Origin: Azospirillum oryzae
GTDB taxonomy: Bacteria; Pseudomonadota; Alphaproteobacteria; Azospirillales; Azospirillaceae
NCBI RefSeq assembly: GCF_008364795.1
Contig: NZ_VTTM01000001.1
Location: forward strand, 248,001 to 312,000
DNA: 64,000 nucleotides
Direction of reading: 5' to 3'
Shown: one piece after another, positions 11,914-20,237 of the stretch
Layout: each line of letters opens with the position of its first letter
How positions within the stretch are numbered: position 1 is the first letter of the stretch
The notes under the pieces: generated by a model
The model's database searches: none
What the model was told of the DNA's origin: nothing
Seen by the model: only the letters and a program-made list of their open reading frames with translations
Made by a program: the position numbers and the translations under genes

Positions 11914-12813
11914 TTGCTTTTTCGTCGTGTCGTGATGGTGCCGCTGATCGCGCTGGCGCTGTGTGGCGTCGGCATCGGGGGGGTATCCATCGCCGAGGCG
12001 GCGGATGCGAAGTCCGCGGCGAAGCCGAATGCGGTGGCCGAACTGCCGCCGCCTTCGCTGAAAAGCAAATCCGGCGAATGCGAACTGGCGGAACAGGGCG
12101 ATGCCGACGCCGCCTTCCGGCTTGCCCGCCGCTATCTGTTCGGCAAGGGCGTGCGCAAGGACCGGCGGCTCGGCACCGCATGGCTGCGCGCCGCCGCGTC
12201 GCGCGGGCATCCGGAGGCGCGGCGGCTGGTCAACTATGTCCCCGGCCGCATGGGGCGCATCCGTCCCTGGTGCCGTCCCGGTGCCGGTCCGGTGCGTGAG
12301 ATCGGTCCTCCCCCGGCGGAGGTGGTGGCGCTGGTAAACTCCATCGCGCCGAAATACGGCATCGATCCGGCGCTGGTGCTGGCGGTGATCCAGGCGGAAA
12401 GCGCCTTCCGCACAGATGCGGTGTCGCCGAAGGACGCTGCGGGCCTGATGCAGTTGATCCCCGACACGGCCGACCGGTTCGGCGTTGGCGACGTCTTCGA
12501 CCCGAAGCAGAACATCACCGGCGGGGTGAAGTATCTGCGTTGGCTGCTGGCCTATTTTCAGGGCGACGTGACGCTGGCGCTGGCCGGCTACAATGCCGGA
12601 GAGCGGGCGGTCGACCGTTACAAGGGCGTTCCTCCCTATGCGGAGACGCGCAACTATGTCCGTGTCATCCGCCGCATTTATGACGATACCCGGCATCCCT
12701 TCGATCGAACGGTGGCCGAGCCGTCGCCGGCGCTGCCCGCCATCCGCGCCGCCTCCGGTGGCGATGCGGAGGCGGAGTTGCCACGCGGCGCCAAATCGCC
12801 GAAAAAGGGATGA
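11914..12813 (+). CDS. Lytic murein transglycosylase with Sel1 repeat
   Basis: The 299-residue exported protein has a signal peptide ending near SIAEA (residue 29), a Sel1-like repeat (about 58-105, RRYLFGKGVRKD) and an SLT catalytic domain (about 135-255). The catalytic Glu is in VIQAESAF (Glu162), with the GLMQLIP and LAGYNAGE motifs following. It should cleave the MurNAc-GlcNAc bond of peptidoglycan. The start is TTG at 11914, set 9 bases after an AGGAGGG site; a GTG at 11930 lies in a different frame and would not give this protein. It is followed closely by the alpha/beta hydrolase gene. Confidence 0.88.
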   Translation: MLFRRVVMVPLIALALCGVGIGGVSIAEAADAKSAAKPNAVAELPPPSLKSKSGECELAEQGDADAAFRLARRYLFGKGVRKDRRLGTAWLRAAASRGHPEARRLVNYVPGRMGRIRPWCRPGAGPVREIGPPPAEVVALVNSIAPKYGIDPALVLAVIQAESAFRTDAVSPKDAAGLMQLIPDTADRFGVGDVFDPKQNITGGVKYLRWLLAYFQGDVTLALAGYNAGERAVDRYKGVPPYAETRNYVRVIRRIYDDTRHPFDRTVAEPSPALPAIRAASGGDAEAELPRGAKSPKKG

Positions 12814-12858
12814 GCCCCGTTGAACCGGGAAGTCGAATCCGAACAGGAGTGCCCGCCC

Positions 12859-13722
12859 GTGCCGATGTCCGAACGCAACGTCCTCGGCCTCAGCGCCGCC
12901 GGGTTTCACAAGATCGCCTACACCCAGTGGGGGCGTGACGACGCCGCGCGGACGGCAGTGTGCGTTCATGGACTGACCCGCAACGGCCGGGACTTCGACC
13001 GGCTGGCTCTGGCGCTGGCCGACGGCTGGCGCGTGGCCTGCCCGGACGTGGTCGGACGCGGGCGCAGCGACTGGCTGCCGGTTCCGGCGCTCTACGGCTA
13101 TCCGCAATATTGCGCCGACATGGTGGCGCTGATCGCCCGTATGGGGGTGGAGACGGTCGATTGGGTCGGCACGTCCATGGGCGGGCTGATCGGCATGACT
13201 CTGGCAGCGCAGGCCAACAGTCCGATCCGTCGCATGGTCATCAACGACGTCGGTCCCTTCATCGCCCAGGCCGGATTGCAGCGGATCGCCGATTATGTCG
13301 GCAAGGACCCGGTGTTCGAGGATCTGCCGGCACTGGAATCCTACCTGCGCTTCATCCTTATGGGCTTCGGCACGATCAGCGACGAATGCTGGCGCCACAT
13401 GGCGGAGCACAGCGCCCGCCCATTGCCCGACGGCCGTTTCCGCCTTGCCTATGATCCCGCCATCGGCGAGGCGTTCAAGACCGCGCCCATCGCCGACGTC
13501 GATCTGTGGGCGCTGTGGGATCGCGTGCGTTGCCCGGTGCTGGTCCTGCGTGGGGCGGATTCGGACCTGTTGAGCGCCGAGACGGCGGAGCGGATGGCGG
13601 AGCGTGGACCGGGAGCGTCCGGTCTGGTGCGGGTGGTGGAATTCCCCAACACCGGCCACGCCCCGTCCCTGATGACGGACGAGCAGATCGCGATCGTCCG
13701 CAACTTCCTCGCCGAGGGCTAA
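12859..13722 (+). CDS. Alpha/beta-fold hydrolase
   Basis: The 287-residue cytoplasmic protein has the hydrolase core: oxyanion segment VCVHGLTRNGRDFD, nucleophile elbow GTSMGG, a late Asp in LRGADSDLL and the catalytic His in NTGHAPSL. Substrate is unknown; esterases and carbon-carbon hydrolases look alike at this level. GTG 12859 lies 9 bases after AGGAG and is preferred over ATG 12865 (15 bases) and the upstream TTG at 12820. It is probably co-transcribed with the transglycosylase gene. Confidence 0.85.
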   Translation: MPMSERNVLGLSAAGFHKIAYTQWGRDDAARTAVCVHGLTRNGRDFDRLALALADGWRVACPDVVGRGRSDWLPVPALYGYPQYCADMVALIARMGVETVDWVGTSMGGLIGMTLAAQANSPIRRMVINDVGPFIAQAGLQRIADYVGKDPVFEDLPALESYLRFILMGFGTISDECWRHMAEHSARPLPDGRFRLAYDPAIGEAFKTAPIADVDLWALWDRVRCPVLVLRGADSDLLSAETAERMAERGPGASGLVRVVEFPNTGHAPSLMTDEQIAIVRNFLAEG

Positions 13723-13729
13723 GAAGGAG

Positions 13730-13758
13730 AGGGCGGTGGGCCATGCGCCCGCCGCCCT
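13730..13758. terminator. Bidirectional hairpin between convergent hydrolase genes
   Basis: A 12-bp stem with one G-U pair (AGGGCGGTGGGC against GCCCGCCGCCCT) and a 5-base loop fills the 42-bp gap between two convergent genes. There is no long T-run. Confidence 0.65.
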
Positions 13759-13764
13759 GGAAGG

Positions 13765-14934
13765 TCAGTTAACCCGGCGCAGCACGGTGTCGAGCCGGCC
13801 GTGGCCGTCCTTGTCGAGCCAACTGGCGGCAACGCGGCCGTCAGGGCGCAGGCGGTAGCGCAGGATGTTGCGGCCCTTCTCGTCGAAGACCAGTTCGCCA
13901 TTCTCGATCCGGCCCTTGCGGCGCACCCGTTCGGCGGGCTGGTCGGCTTCCATGCCGGCGCCCAGGACATAGTCGGCATAGACGGCGTCGCCCTCCGCCT
14001 TTTCCACCGACAGCGCGACCTCGCGGCCGTTGATGTAGCTGCCGTACCACGTGCCCATATAGGGGCGGAGCGCCGCGGTGGCGTCATTGCCCTTGGCGGA
14101 GCCCGACGCGTTGGCGGGCAATGCTGCCTGCAGCAGTTCCGCGCTGGGGCTGCGGCCCCAGGATTCATCGCAGGGCGGATCGTTCGGAGTCGGCGGCTCC
14201 TCGGCGAAGCGGACGATGCAGGCGCCGAAGCGGCGGACGAACAGGCCGGTGTTGGCGGCGCCATGCCCGGTCAGCAGCGACGGCTGGTCGACGATCATGC
14301 TGCTCAGCCCGCGCTGAGACAGGATGTTGCGGGCCGGCTCGGCACGTCCGCCCGGATCGAAATCGTCGCCGTGGAAGAAGAACATCATCACCCGCGCCCG
14401 GCGAACCTCACGCAGGATCGGCCAGAGCTGGGCTGCATTCTCGCGGTAGCTGTCGAAAGCCTCGGTGAAGTTGCCGAAGGCGGCGGGGGCGGTGGCGATG
14501 ACGGCGTCGATGGCGTTGGTCTGTCCGGCGGCGATCAGCGAGATGAAAGCGCCGAAGGATTGGCCGGTCAGGGCGACCCGGCGATAGCCCTTGGCCTTCA
14601 GCGCTTCCGAATAGCTGGCAAGCGAACGGGAACTGTTGGGCAGCGTGTCGCTGACGCGCATGCGGTCCAACCGGTAGACGTCCCAGCCGGCGTCGCGCAG
14701 CGCCTTCATGTAGAGCGGGGTGGGAGCCTCCGAATCCTCGGAGTCCACCGAACGACCGTGGCTCCACACCACCGCGCCGCGCGCCCTCGCCGGGCCGGCC
14801 AGTGACGCCTCCCCATAAGCGGATTTCAAAACGATCTGGGCCGCTGCCGGGTGGGCCACCGTCAAGCCCGACGCAACAGCGATTCCGATCACCGCAACCA
14901 GTCCGAAAACAGCTCCCCGTAGTGTCCGAATCAT
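13765..14934 (-). CDS. Secreted alpha/beta hydrolase-like protein
   Basis: The 389-residue protein has a signal peptide (hydrophobic residues about 8-30, ending HPAAAQ). A hydrolase-like domain follows: VVWSHGRS, the nucleophile elbow LTGQSFGA, and a His in LTGHGAANTG. The C-terminal 110 residues (from about GTWYGSY) form a separate beta-rich domain resembling carbohydrate- or lipid-binding add-ons. The substrate is unknown. ATG 14934 follows AGGGGGA at 9 bases; GTG 14940 in the same frame is possible. It converges on the hydrolase gene ending at 13722. Confidence 0.75.
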   Translation of the reverse strand: MIRTLRGAVFGLVAVIGIAVASGLTVAHPAAAQIVLKSAYGEASLAGPARARGAVVWSHGRSVDSEDSEAPTPLYMKALRDAGWDVYRLDRMRVSDTLPNSSRSLASYSEALKAKGYRRVALTGQSFGAFISLIAAGQTNAIDAVIATAPAAFGNFTEAFDSYRENAAQLWPILREVRRARVMMFFFHGDDFDPGGRAEPARNILSQRGLSSMIVDQPSLLTGHGAANTGLFVRRFGACIVRFAEEPPTPNDPPCDESWGRSPSAELLQAALPANASGSAKGNDATAALRPYMGTWYGSYINGREVALSVEKAEGDAVYADYVLGAGMEADQPAERVRRKGRIENGELVFDEKGRNILRYRLRPDGRVAASWLDKDGHGRLDTVLRRVN

Positions 14935-15121
14935 CCCCACCGATCCCCCTGTACTGCGAGTCGGTTCAGGATTGCCTTGGTTCGTTAACGCGACCTTTCC
15001 GGCATTCCCGCTGTCACGGCCGCCCGATTTTTGTCACAGGCAAAATCGCAAATAAGAATGACTCGCAATTAGGATGGAGAAGCGCTAGGATGGTCCTGCA
15101 ACCGGATGAAGGAACTGCGGC

Positions 15122-15610
15122 ATGTGCGGGACGATGGAAGAAGGGCGGCCGTCGCCATGGACTGTGATGGACCTGACGACGGCCGAACGGGCGCTGTTGA
15201 CCGGCGTCCGACAGTGGTTCCGCGCCGGCACCGCCGGAGCAATGGCGTCGATGCGAATCGGGCTGAACGTGGCCGGCGTGCCGAACACGGCCCTGCTGCC
15301 GCTGTTCGCGCTGCTCGGCACATTCGCGGTGGCGGGTGCCCGCAAGCCTGAGATCCGTTGCCCGGCCTGCACCCGCATCAGTGCCGACGAGGCGGCACTG
15401 CTGGATTCCCTGGCTGCGGTCCAGGGCGGTGATGCTGAGGTGGCGGCGCAGTTGTTCGACCGTTGGCTTCCGCCGGTGGCGCTGTGCATGGCAGTCGATG
15501 CAATGGGCGAGTTGGGCAATATCCTGGATGGCGCCCGCATCTTCCTGCCGCGCAGGCGGGCGGCTAGGCTGGTGCCCCTTCCGGTCGGTGCGGCGTTGGC
15601 AGCGGAATAG
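15122..15610 (+). CDS. Hypothetical protein
   Basis: The 162-residue protein is not recognised. It has a moderately hydrophobic segment (residues 55-72, ALLPLFALLGTFAVAG), then a single CPAC pair (IRCPACTRIS) and an Ala/Leu-rich helical C-terminus. An AAGGA ribosome site sits 8 bases before the ATG. In-frame ATGs at 15134 and 15167 are alternatives. It ends 3 bp from the convergent GNAT gene. Codon use is like that of its GC-rich neighbours, so it is probably a genuine lineage gene. Confidence 0.6.
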   Translation: MCGTMEEGRPSPWTVMDLTTAERALLTGVRQWFRAGTAGAMASMRIGLNVAGVPNTALLPLFALLGTFAVAGARKPEIRCPACTRISADEAALLDSLAAVQGGDAEVAAQLFDRWLPPVALCMAVDAMGELGNILDGARIFLPRRRAARLVPLPVGAALAAE

Positions 15611-15613
15611 CGG

Positions 15614-16258
15614 TCAGTCCCCCGCAAGCCGCAGGCAACGACCGTTGTCGGGAACTGCGGTGGCGGACTCCGCCCCTTCGATCAGCCGCTTGTGCAAAAG
15701 CCACTGGTCGATGGCAACGCGGACCAGCCGTCCCTCGGGCGTATGGTAAAGGAACTGGCCGCGTTCTCGACCACAATGTTCGTATCCCAACCGCTCATAA
15801 AAGGGCAGGACGCCGGCATTGTCGCGGTCGACGCCCAATTCGGCGTAGGGGACGGCGCGCTGGATCACGACCCGCTCGGCCGCCCGCACCAACCGGGCGC
15901 CTATGCCCAACCCTCGGAACGGCTGGAACACCCGCAAAGCCCACAGCGTGGCCCGGCCACTCGGCCGCTTGCGCAGGAAGTCGACGCAGATCTGGCCGAC
16001 GGGGAAGCCATTGACGTCGGCCAACAGCATTGAGCCGTCGCCCCGCTCCTGCAGACGGAAGGCACCCGCTATGATCTCGCGATGGGGTGTGTGCTGGCCG
16101 TACCACTCCAAGGTCGGTAAATCTTCCTGCCTTGCCTGACGGATCGTCAATGGCAGGGCAAGGATTGCGCGCTTGTCGCCGTTCTCTTCCGATTCCGCAC
16201 CAACGCAGTCGTTGTTGGCCGTGCCGTAAGGGCCGGTACGGCGGTGTGCAGTTGCCAT
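15614..16258 (-). CDS. GNAT family N-acetyltransferase
   Basis: The 214-residue protein contains a GNAT fold from about residue 37. The acetyl-CoA loop is QPFRGLGIGARLVRAAE, matching Q/RxxGxG/A, followed by LGVDRDNAGVLPFYERLGY, the usual C-terminal motif B. The first 35 residues are not conserved-looking, so the true start may be internal (for example the methionine-free stretch near LPLTIRQARQEDL). Substrate unknown. Confidence 0.8.
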   Translation of the reverse strand: MATAHRRTGPYGTANNDCVGAESEENGDKRAILALPLTIRQARQEDLPTLEWYGQHTPHREIIAGAFRLQERGDGSMLLADVNGFPVGQICVDFLRKRPSGRATLWALRVFQPFRGLGIGARLVRAAERVVIQRAVPYAELGVDRDNAGVLPFYERLGYEHCGRERGQFLYHTPEGRLVRVAIDQWLLHKRLIEGAESATAVPDNGRCLRLAGD

Positions 16259-16646
16259 GATGCCGATGCCTCGCAGGTTCTTTCCCGCTGCATGCCGTCG
16301 ATTGGACAGCGGCTTTCGGTGACAACCCTACACGGCACGCGGTCGTTCCCACGCGACGCTGTCGGGATAAGGCTTTTGGACAGGAGGAGCCATTCAATGG
16401 ATGCAGCGAAAGTCTCTAAAATTTTCATATAAACAAAAGTAAATCAATATAGACCGTGGTGGGATGAAGGCGAAGGCTTTCAGATGAAGAGTGGCCTATG
16501 AATTCGTCATCGAGTTGAGTGACGGAAGTCTTATTGACGCGACCTGGTATGTGCTGATACCTCTTTTGGACAGAGAGGTATCCTCTTTCAGAGTGAGAAT
16601 CTAAATAAATTCTCTAAAATGCAAGAAATTGGGCGGGGGTAGGATC
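16259..16646. other. Gene-poor region turning AT-rich, with tiny ORFs
   Basis: At 16382-16387 a perfect AGGAGG lies 9 bases before an 11-codon ORF (16397-16432, MDAAKVSKIFI). From 16430 on the DNA is markedly AT-rich compared with its surroundings. A 37-codon GTG ORF (16491-16604) and a 9-bp hairpin (GATACCTCT at 16556-16564, AGAGGTATC at 16574-16582) lie inside. The stretch leads into the small gene at 16647. It may be its leader, or the remains of an acquired element. Confidence 0.4.
16491..16604 (+). CDS. Possible 37-residue ORF or gene remnant
   Basis: Read from a GTG, the translation (starting MAYEFVIELSDGSLIDATWY, ending FRVRI) looks protein-like rather than random, with acidic and hydrophobic residues alternating. 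There is only a weak GAAGA ribosome site. It lies in AT-rich DNA. It could be a real microprotein or the tail of a broken gene; I cannot decide from sequence alone. Confidence 0.25.
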   Translation: MAYEFVIELSDGSLIDATWYVLIPLLDREVSSFRVRI

Positions 16647-16817
16647 ATGATGAGAATTGTCAATCTGGGACGTACCGGGCTGTTCGTGGCGATGCGGGGA
16701 GGTATTCTCACCAGCCTGGGCGGTCGCAGTCATTGGCGCAGTGCCGAAGATGTTCGGCGCGCCGCTCAGGCCGAGAATATTCCGGTCAGCGACTTGGTAG
16801 TTCGCACGATGCCGTGA
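16647..16817 (+). CDS. Small hypothetical protein
   Basis: The 56-residue protein begins MMRIVNLGRTGLFVAMRGG and ends with a charged helix (SAEDVRRAAQAENIPVSDLVV). GGGGGTAGGA lies immediately upstream of the ATG pair at 16647/16650. A perfect 15-bp terminator hairpin follows 44 bp after the stop, which supports a transcribed unit. No family is recognised and there is no signal peptide. Confidence 0.5.
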   Translation: MMRIVNLGRTGLFVAMRGGILTSLGGRSHWRSAEDVRRAAQAENIPVSDLVVRTMP

Positions 16818-16860
16818 GCCACCGTATTCAGGCGGAATTCAAAGTTCAAAGCATCCATAT

Positions 16861-16894
16861 GAAAATGGCGCGTTCTGTGGAACGCGCCATTTTC
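16861..16894. terminator. Bidirectional rho-independent terminator
   Basis: A perfect 15-bp stem (GAAAATGGCGCGTTC and complement) with a 4-base loop TGTG. A/T runs on both outer ends let it serve the small rightward gene ending at 16817 and the leftward chemoreceptor gene ending at 16917. Confidence 0.9.
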
Positions 16895-16916
16895 ATTTCG
16901 AGACCGGAGGACCGGA

Positions 16917-18263
16917 TCAGCCGGCGCGGACGCGGGCAAGGAAACGTTCGACCTCTGTCCGCAAGGTGTTGGACTGGCGAGACAACTCGTTGGTCGCCTC
17001 CAGCACTTCACGGGCCTCTTCCCCGGCATTGTTGGCCGAGGCGTTTACCGCGACAATGGTCTCGCTGACCTCGCGGGTACCGATCGAGGCCTGCTGGACG
17101 TTGCGGGCGATCTCGGTCGTGGCGGCACCCTGTTCCTCCATGGCGGTGGCGATGGAGGTGGAGATCTCGTTGATGCGGGCGATGGTGCCGGAGATGGAAC
17201 GGATGGCGCCGACCGCCTCCTGGGTCGCACCCTGAACGGCCCCGATCTGCGAGTTGATCTCTTCCGTCGCCTTGGCGGTCTGGTTGGCGAGGCTCTTCAC
17301 CTCGCTGGCCACGACGGCGAAGCCCTTGCCCGCCTCGCCCGCGCGCGCCGCCTCGATGGTGGCGTTCAACGCCAGCAGGTTGGTCTGGCTGGCGATGTCG
17401 TGGATCAGCTTCACCACCTGACCGATGCGGCTGGCGGCGTCGGCAAGCCCCTGGACAGTGGCGTTGGTGCGTTCGGCCTCCGTCATCGCGGCGTTGGCGA
17501 TGGCGGCCGACTGGGTCACCTGATGGCTGATTTCGCCGATGGAGGCGGTCAGTTCCTCCGCCGCCGCAGCGACGGTCTGGATGTTGACGGACGCCTCTTC
17601 GGCGGCGGCGGCGACCTGGGTCGACTGCTCGCTCGTCGTCTCGGCGGTGCGGCTCATCGCCTGGGCGGTGCCCTGGAGCTGCTGGGCGGCGCTCGCCACC
17701 GCCTGGACCACGCCCTTCACCTCGCGCTCGAAGCTGTCTGCGGTGCTGCCCAGTTCACGCGCGATGATCGCCGCGGTGTTCAGATCGATATAGACCGACG
17801 TGGCGAGGTCCATGTCCAGGAACACCGCCTTGTTGATGGCCTGAAGGAGCTGCGACAGCTTTTCCGGCTTCTTGCGGTGGATCTGGGCAGCGAGTTCGAT
17901 CAGCTTGTTCAGGGTGAAGCAGTAGGCGCCGGTATACCAGCGCGGTTCAAGCCCGATGCGCTGGTGGGTCTGACCGATCTTCAGAACCTGGCTGACATAG
18001 GCCTCGTCGAAGGTGCCGGTGAAGACGTTGCGCAGCCAGTGCTGCTTCTGCAGATCGCGCGCCCGGCCGGTCACTGCTGGATTGACCAGCATCGGCGCCA
18101 CCTGCGGCACCGAACGGAGATAGCCGTAGAATTCCTCGAGAATCTGATCGATGCGCTGCGCCAGATAGGGTTGGAACTCCCGCAGGGTCGCCTTCGTCGC
18201 CTCGTCGATGCGCAGGAAGGTGATGCGGTCAATGATCGATTGAGTCTGGGCAGCGTGCGACAT
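16917..18263 (-). CDS. Globin-coupled methyl-accepting chemotaxis protein (HemAT-like)
   Basis: The 448-residue soluble receptor has an N-terminal protoglobin sensor (about 1-165) and a C-terminal MCP signalling domain (about 180-448). The proximal haem ligand is likely His100 (IGQTHQRIG), followed by EPRWYTGAY. The MCP hairpin tip is intact ([20 protein letters not shown], then [13 protein letters not shown]). It has no membrane segment, so it is a cytoplasmic oxygen sensor that should signal to CheA, for aerotaxis. No che genes are nearby. A GGAGAGGGG site precedes the ATG. Confidence 0.93.
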   Translation of the reverse strand: MSHAAQTQSIIDRITFLRIDEATKATLREFQPYLAQRIDQILEEFYGYLRSVPQVAPMLVNPAVTGRARDLQKQHWLRNVFTGTFDEAYVSQVLKIGQTHQRIGLEPRWYTGAYCFTLNKLIELAAQIHRKKPEKLSQLLQAINKAVFLDMDLATSVYIDLNTAAIIARELGSTADSFEREVKGVVQAVASAAQQLQGTAQAMSRTAETTSEQSTQVAAAAEEASVNIQTVAAAAEELTASIGEISHQVTQSAAIANAAMTEAERTNATVQGLADAASRIGQVVKLIHDIASQTNLLALNATIEAARAGEAGKGFAVVASEVKSLANQTAKATEEINSQIGAVQGATQEAVGAIRSISGTIARINEISTSIATAMEEQGAATTEIARNVQQASIGTREVSETIVAVNASANNAGEEAREVLEATNELSRQSNTLRTEVERFLARVRAG

Positions 18264-18619
18264 GGAGCCCCTCTCCCATTTGAGATATGACTAGCGTACT
18301 AAGTATTGGAGAAAATGCAATCTTTCCCGCGAGCGGCACATCATGCGCAAGCATTCGCATCTTTGAACCGGTCACTTTGTCGCACAGCACCCAAAAGCAG
18401 CAACAAACGCAATGTGTGACAACGGACTGAGACCCGGCGATAGCCTGTCGGCGCAAGAAAATGCCGGCGGGCCAAGGGCGCCGCCGGCTTGAAGGTGACA
18501 GGTCTGGAGGCAACTGGCGGGCGGAAAGCCCGCGGCAACGATGCGGTGACCGACCGGCTGGCCGGTTCCGCAAAACGCCCGTCCGGCATCGCGTCCGCCC
18601 GACGGGACAATCGGCTGGG
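18264..18619. other. Intergenic region between rpoH and the chemoreceptor gene
   Basis: I see no gene here. It must hold the leftward promoter of the chemoreceptor near its right-hand start and the 3' end of the rpoH transcript. A GC-rich dyad GCCGGCG...CGCCGGC at about 18464-18489 could act as the rpoH terminator, but it lacks a T-run. Confidence 0.4.
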
Positions 18620-19510
18620 TCAGGCCACCATCGGAGTGGCCGGACGGCGCAGGGCCTGCGCGGCGCTGAGCACCGCCTTCTGGAGCTTTTCGAAAGCCCG
18701 CACCTCGATCTGGCGCACCCGTTCGCGCGACACCGAAAACTGTTGGCTCAGCGCTTCCAGCGTGGACGGATCGTCCTTCAGGCGGCGTTCGAAAAGGATG
18801 CGTCGTTCACGGGCATCCAGCCGGTCCAACGCCTGCCCGACCAGCCGGCGGCGCAGCGCCAGTTCGTCGGCGTCGGCCAGCATGGTGTCCTGGGTGGGGC
18901 GGTCGTCGGCCAGCAGTTCCAGCCAATTGGTTTCGCCGTCGGTCGACAGGGTAGCGTCGAGCGAGCTGTCGTTGGCGGCCAGACGGCGGTTCATCTCCAC
19001 CACCTCGGTCTCCGGAACATCCAGTTCGGCGGCGATGGTGGCCACGGTCTCCGGCGACAGGTCGCCCTGTTCCAGCTCGGCCATCTGGCTCTTCAGGCGG
19101 CGCAGGTTGAAGAACAGCTTCTTCTGCGCGGCGGTGGTGCCCATTTTCACCAGCGACCAGCTGTGCAGAATGTATTCCTGGATCGCGGCGCGGATCCACC
19201 AAGTGGCGTAGGTGGCGAAACGGAAGCCGCGCTGCGGATCGAATTTCTGGGCCGCCTGCATCAGGCCGACATTGCCTTCGGCGACCAGATCGACCAGCGG
19301 CAGGCCGTAGCCGCCGAAGCCGCGGGCGATCTTGATGACGAGGCGGAGATGGCTGCCCACGAGCTGTTCCAGGGCCTGCGGGCTTCCGCGCTCCCGCCAG
19401 GCGATGGCAAGGTCGCGTTCGACGTCCGGCGCAAGGATGGGGAAGCGCTTGGACTCCTCGATGTAGCGGGTCAGGCTGGCGTTTTCACCGGTCAGCAGTT
19501 TCTTCAGCAC
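18620..19510 (-). CDS. rpoH: RNA polymerase heat-shock sigma factor (sigma-32)
   Basis: The 296-residue sigma-70-family protein has region 2 (LRLVIKIARGFGGYGLPLVD, then FRFATYATWWIRAAIQ), the RpoH box QKKLFFNLR that marks sigma-32, and region 4 (LSQQFSVSRERVRQIE). It directs heat-shock transcription. The start is taken as GTG 19510, seven bases after a perfect AGGAGG. Longer ORFs to an ATG at 19579 would add a basic tail not seen in RpoH and would bury the ribosome site. Alphaproteobacteria often have two rpoH genes; which one this is cannot be told. Confidence 0.93.
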   Translation of the reverse strand: MLKKLLTGENASLTRYIEESKRFPILAPDVERDLAIAWRERGSPQALEQLVGSHLRLVIKIARGFGGYGLPLVDLVAEGNVGLMQAAQKFDPQRGFRFATYATWWIRAAIQEYILHSWSLVKMGTTAAQKKLFFNLRRLKSQMAELEQGDLSPETVATIAAELDVPETEVVEMNRRLAANDSSLDATLSTDGETNWLELLADDRPTQDTMLADADELALRRRLVGQALDRLDARERRILFERRLKDDPSTLEALSQQFSVSRERVRQIEVRAFEKLQKAVLSAAQALRRPATPMVA

Positions 19511-19836
19511 GCGAATGCCTCCTCTCCAACGCTTCCTGGGACGGCCGATTTTCGAAGGCCGGCCCATGTCGGGGCCCATGGCGGGGTCGCCTTTAGAGGC
19601 GATTGTCCATCGGCGGACGCAGGAATATCGTCCGTCGCTTCGGCTCTGGCTGGTTTTGGTTTGTTGTGGGGTTCGTATTTTGCCCGGTGTCTCAAGGAAC
19701 TGCGTCCTTTCGACAATGTTAATGTGGCCGCGTAAATGCGGCGGATCAACCCTGTAAAGGGCGTGTTCCGGGTGTTTTTCGGCGTATACCCAAGCTCTTC
19801 TTCCACCCGCACCGGCAGTCTGGGGGAGGAGGCAAT

Positions 19837-20113
19837 CCTATGACCCAAGACCTTCGGCAAGGTGCCTTTCGGGCAGGTATCACCTTTCCAGTCGGCTGGC
19901 ATCGTTCCGGGCGGGCCGCCCTTGATATGCCACCGTCATACCGCATCTGAGAAGTGGATCGGCGGCAGGTGGGCCACCGGTCGACAGACATAGCGGGAGG
20001 CGACTGTGCCTCTGCGGCGAGGAAGGTGATAGGACCGTCTACGGCCCGTGAACCCTACCGGAACCCTAGATGGGAAGGCCGAGGCGCTTCGCTACCTGAA
20101 CATTGGTCATAGG
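19837..20113. ncRNA. Candidate structured RNA, about 280 nt, class unknown
   Basis: The ends pair: CCTATGACC(C)AA at 19837-19848 with TTGGTCATAGG at 20103-20113. Inside, TATCACCTT(T)CC (near 19873) pairs with GGAAGGTGATA (near 20017), and CAGTCG (near 19885) pairs with CGACTG (near 19996). Local hairpins fill the rest (ACCTT-CGGC-AAGGT, TGCC-TTTCG-GGCA, GGGC...GCCC, GGTG...CACC, GCG-CTT-CGC). The signature sequences of RNase P RNA, tmRNA, SRP RNA and 6S RNA were looked for and not found. Strand is undetermined: rightward it would end at the 20186 terminator; leftward it could be the rpoH leader. Confidence 0.35.
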
Positions 20114-20185
20114 CCGTCAAACAGGAACGGGGTAGCCCGCGTGAAGGTTCCTTGGACGGACCGTCGGCATCGCGCGGACAAAGAA

Positions 20186-20213
20186 AAAGGCGCGCCCCCA
20201 GGGACGCGCCTTT
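20186..20213. terminator. Bidirectional rho-independent terminator
   Basis: AAAGGCGCG (20186-20194) pairs with CGCGCCTTT (20205-20213), with CCC/GGG extending the stem into the loop. It lies 25 bp past the leftward mucR stop and could also end a rightward transcript from the gap. Confidence 0.8.
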
Positions 20214-20237
20214 CTGGACGGCAGAGGGCGTAAGCCG

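Larger units (their letters stand above)
19511..20237. other. Long gene-free region between mucR and rpoH
   Basis: There is no credible protein-coding ORF in this 0.73-kb gap; the open frames are short and of unnatural composition. The right part carries nested long-range complementarity described as a candidate RNA (19837-20113) and a terminator at 20186-20213. The left part should contain the leftward rpoH promoter. Confidence 0.6.

Noticed and set aside
18461..19735. Plus-strand open frame of 424 codons across rpoH
   Set aside because: Composition is Gln/Arg/Gly-rich noise; the opposite strand encodes a clear RpoH.
19837..20113. RNase P RNA, two-piece tmRNA, SRP RNA or 6S RNA
   Set aside because: The signature sequences were searched for by eye (GAGGAAAGTCCGGGC, a tag-coding frame with T-loop, the SRP GGAAGCAGCC loop, a 6S-like open bubble) and none fits.
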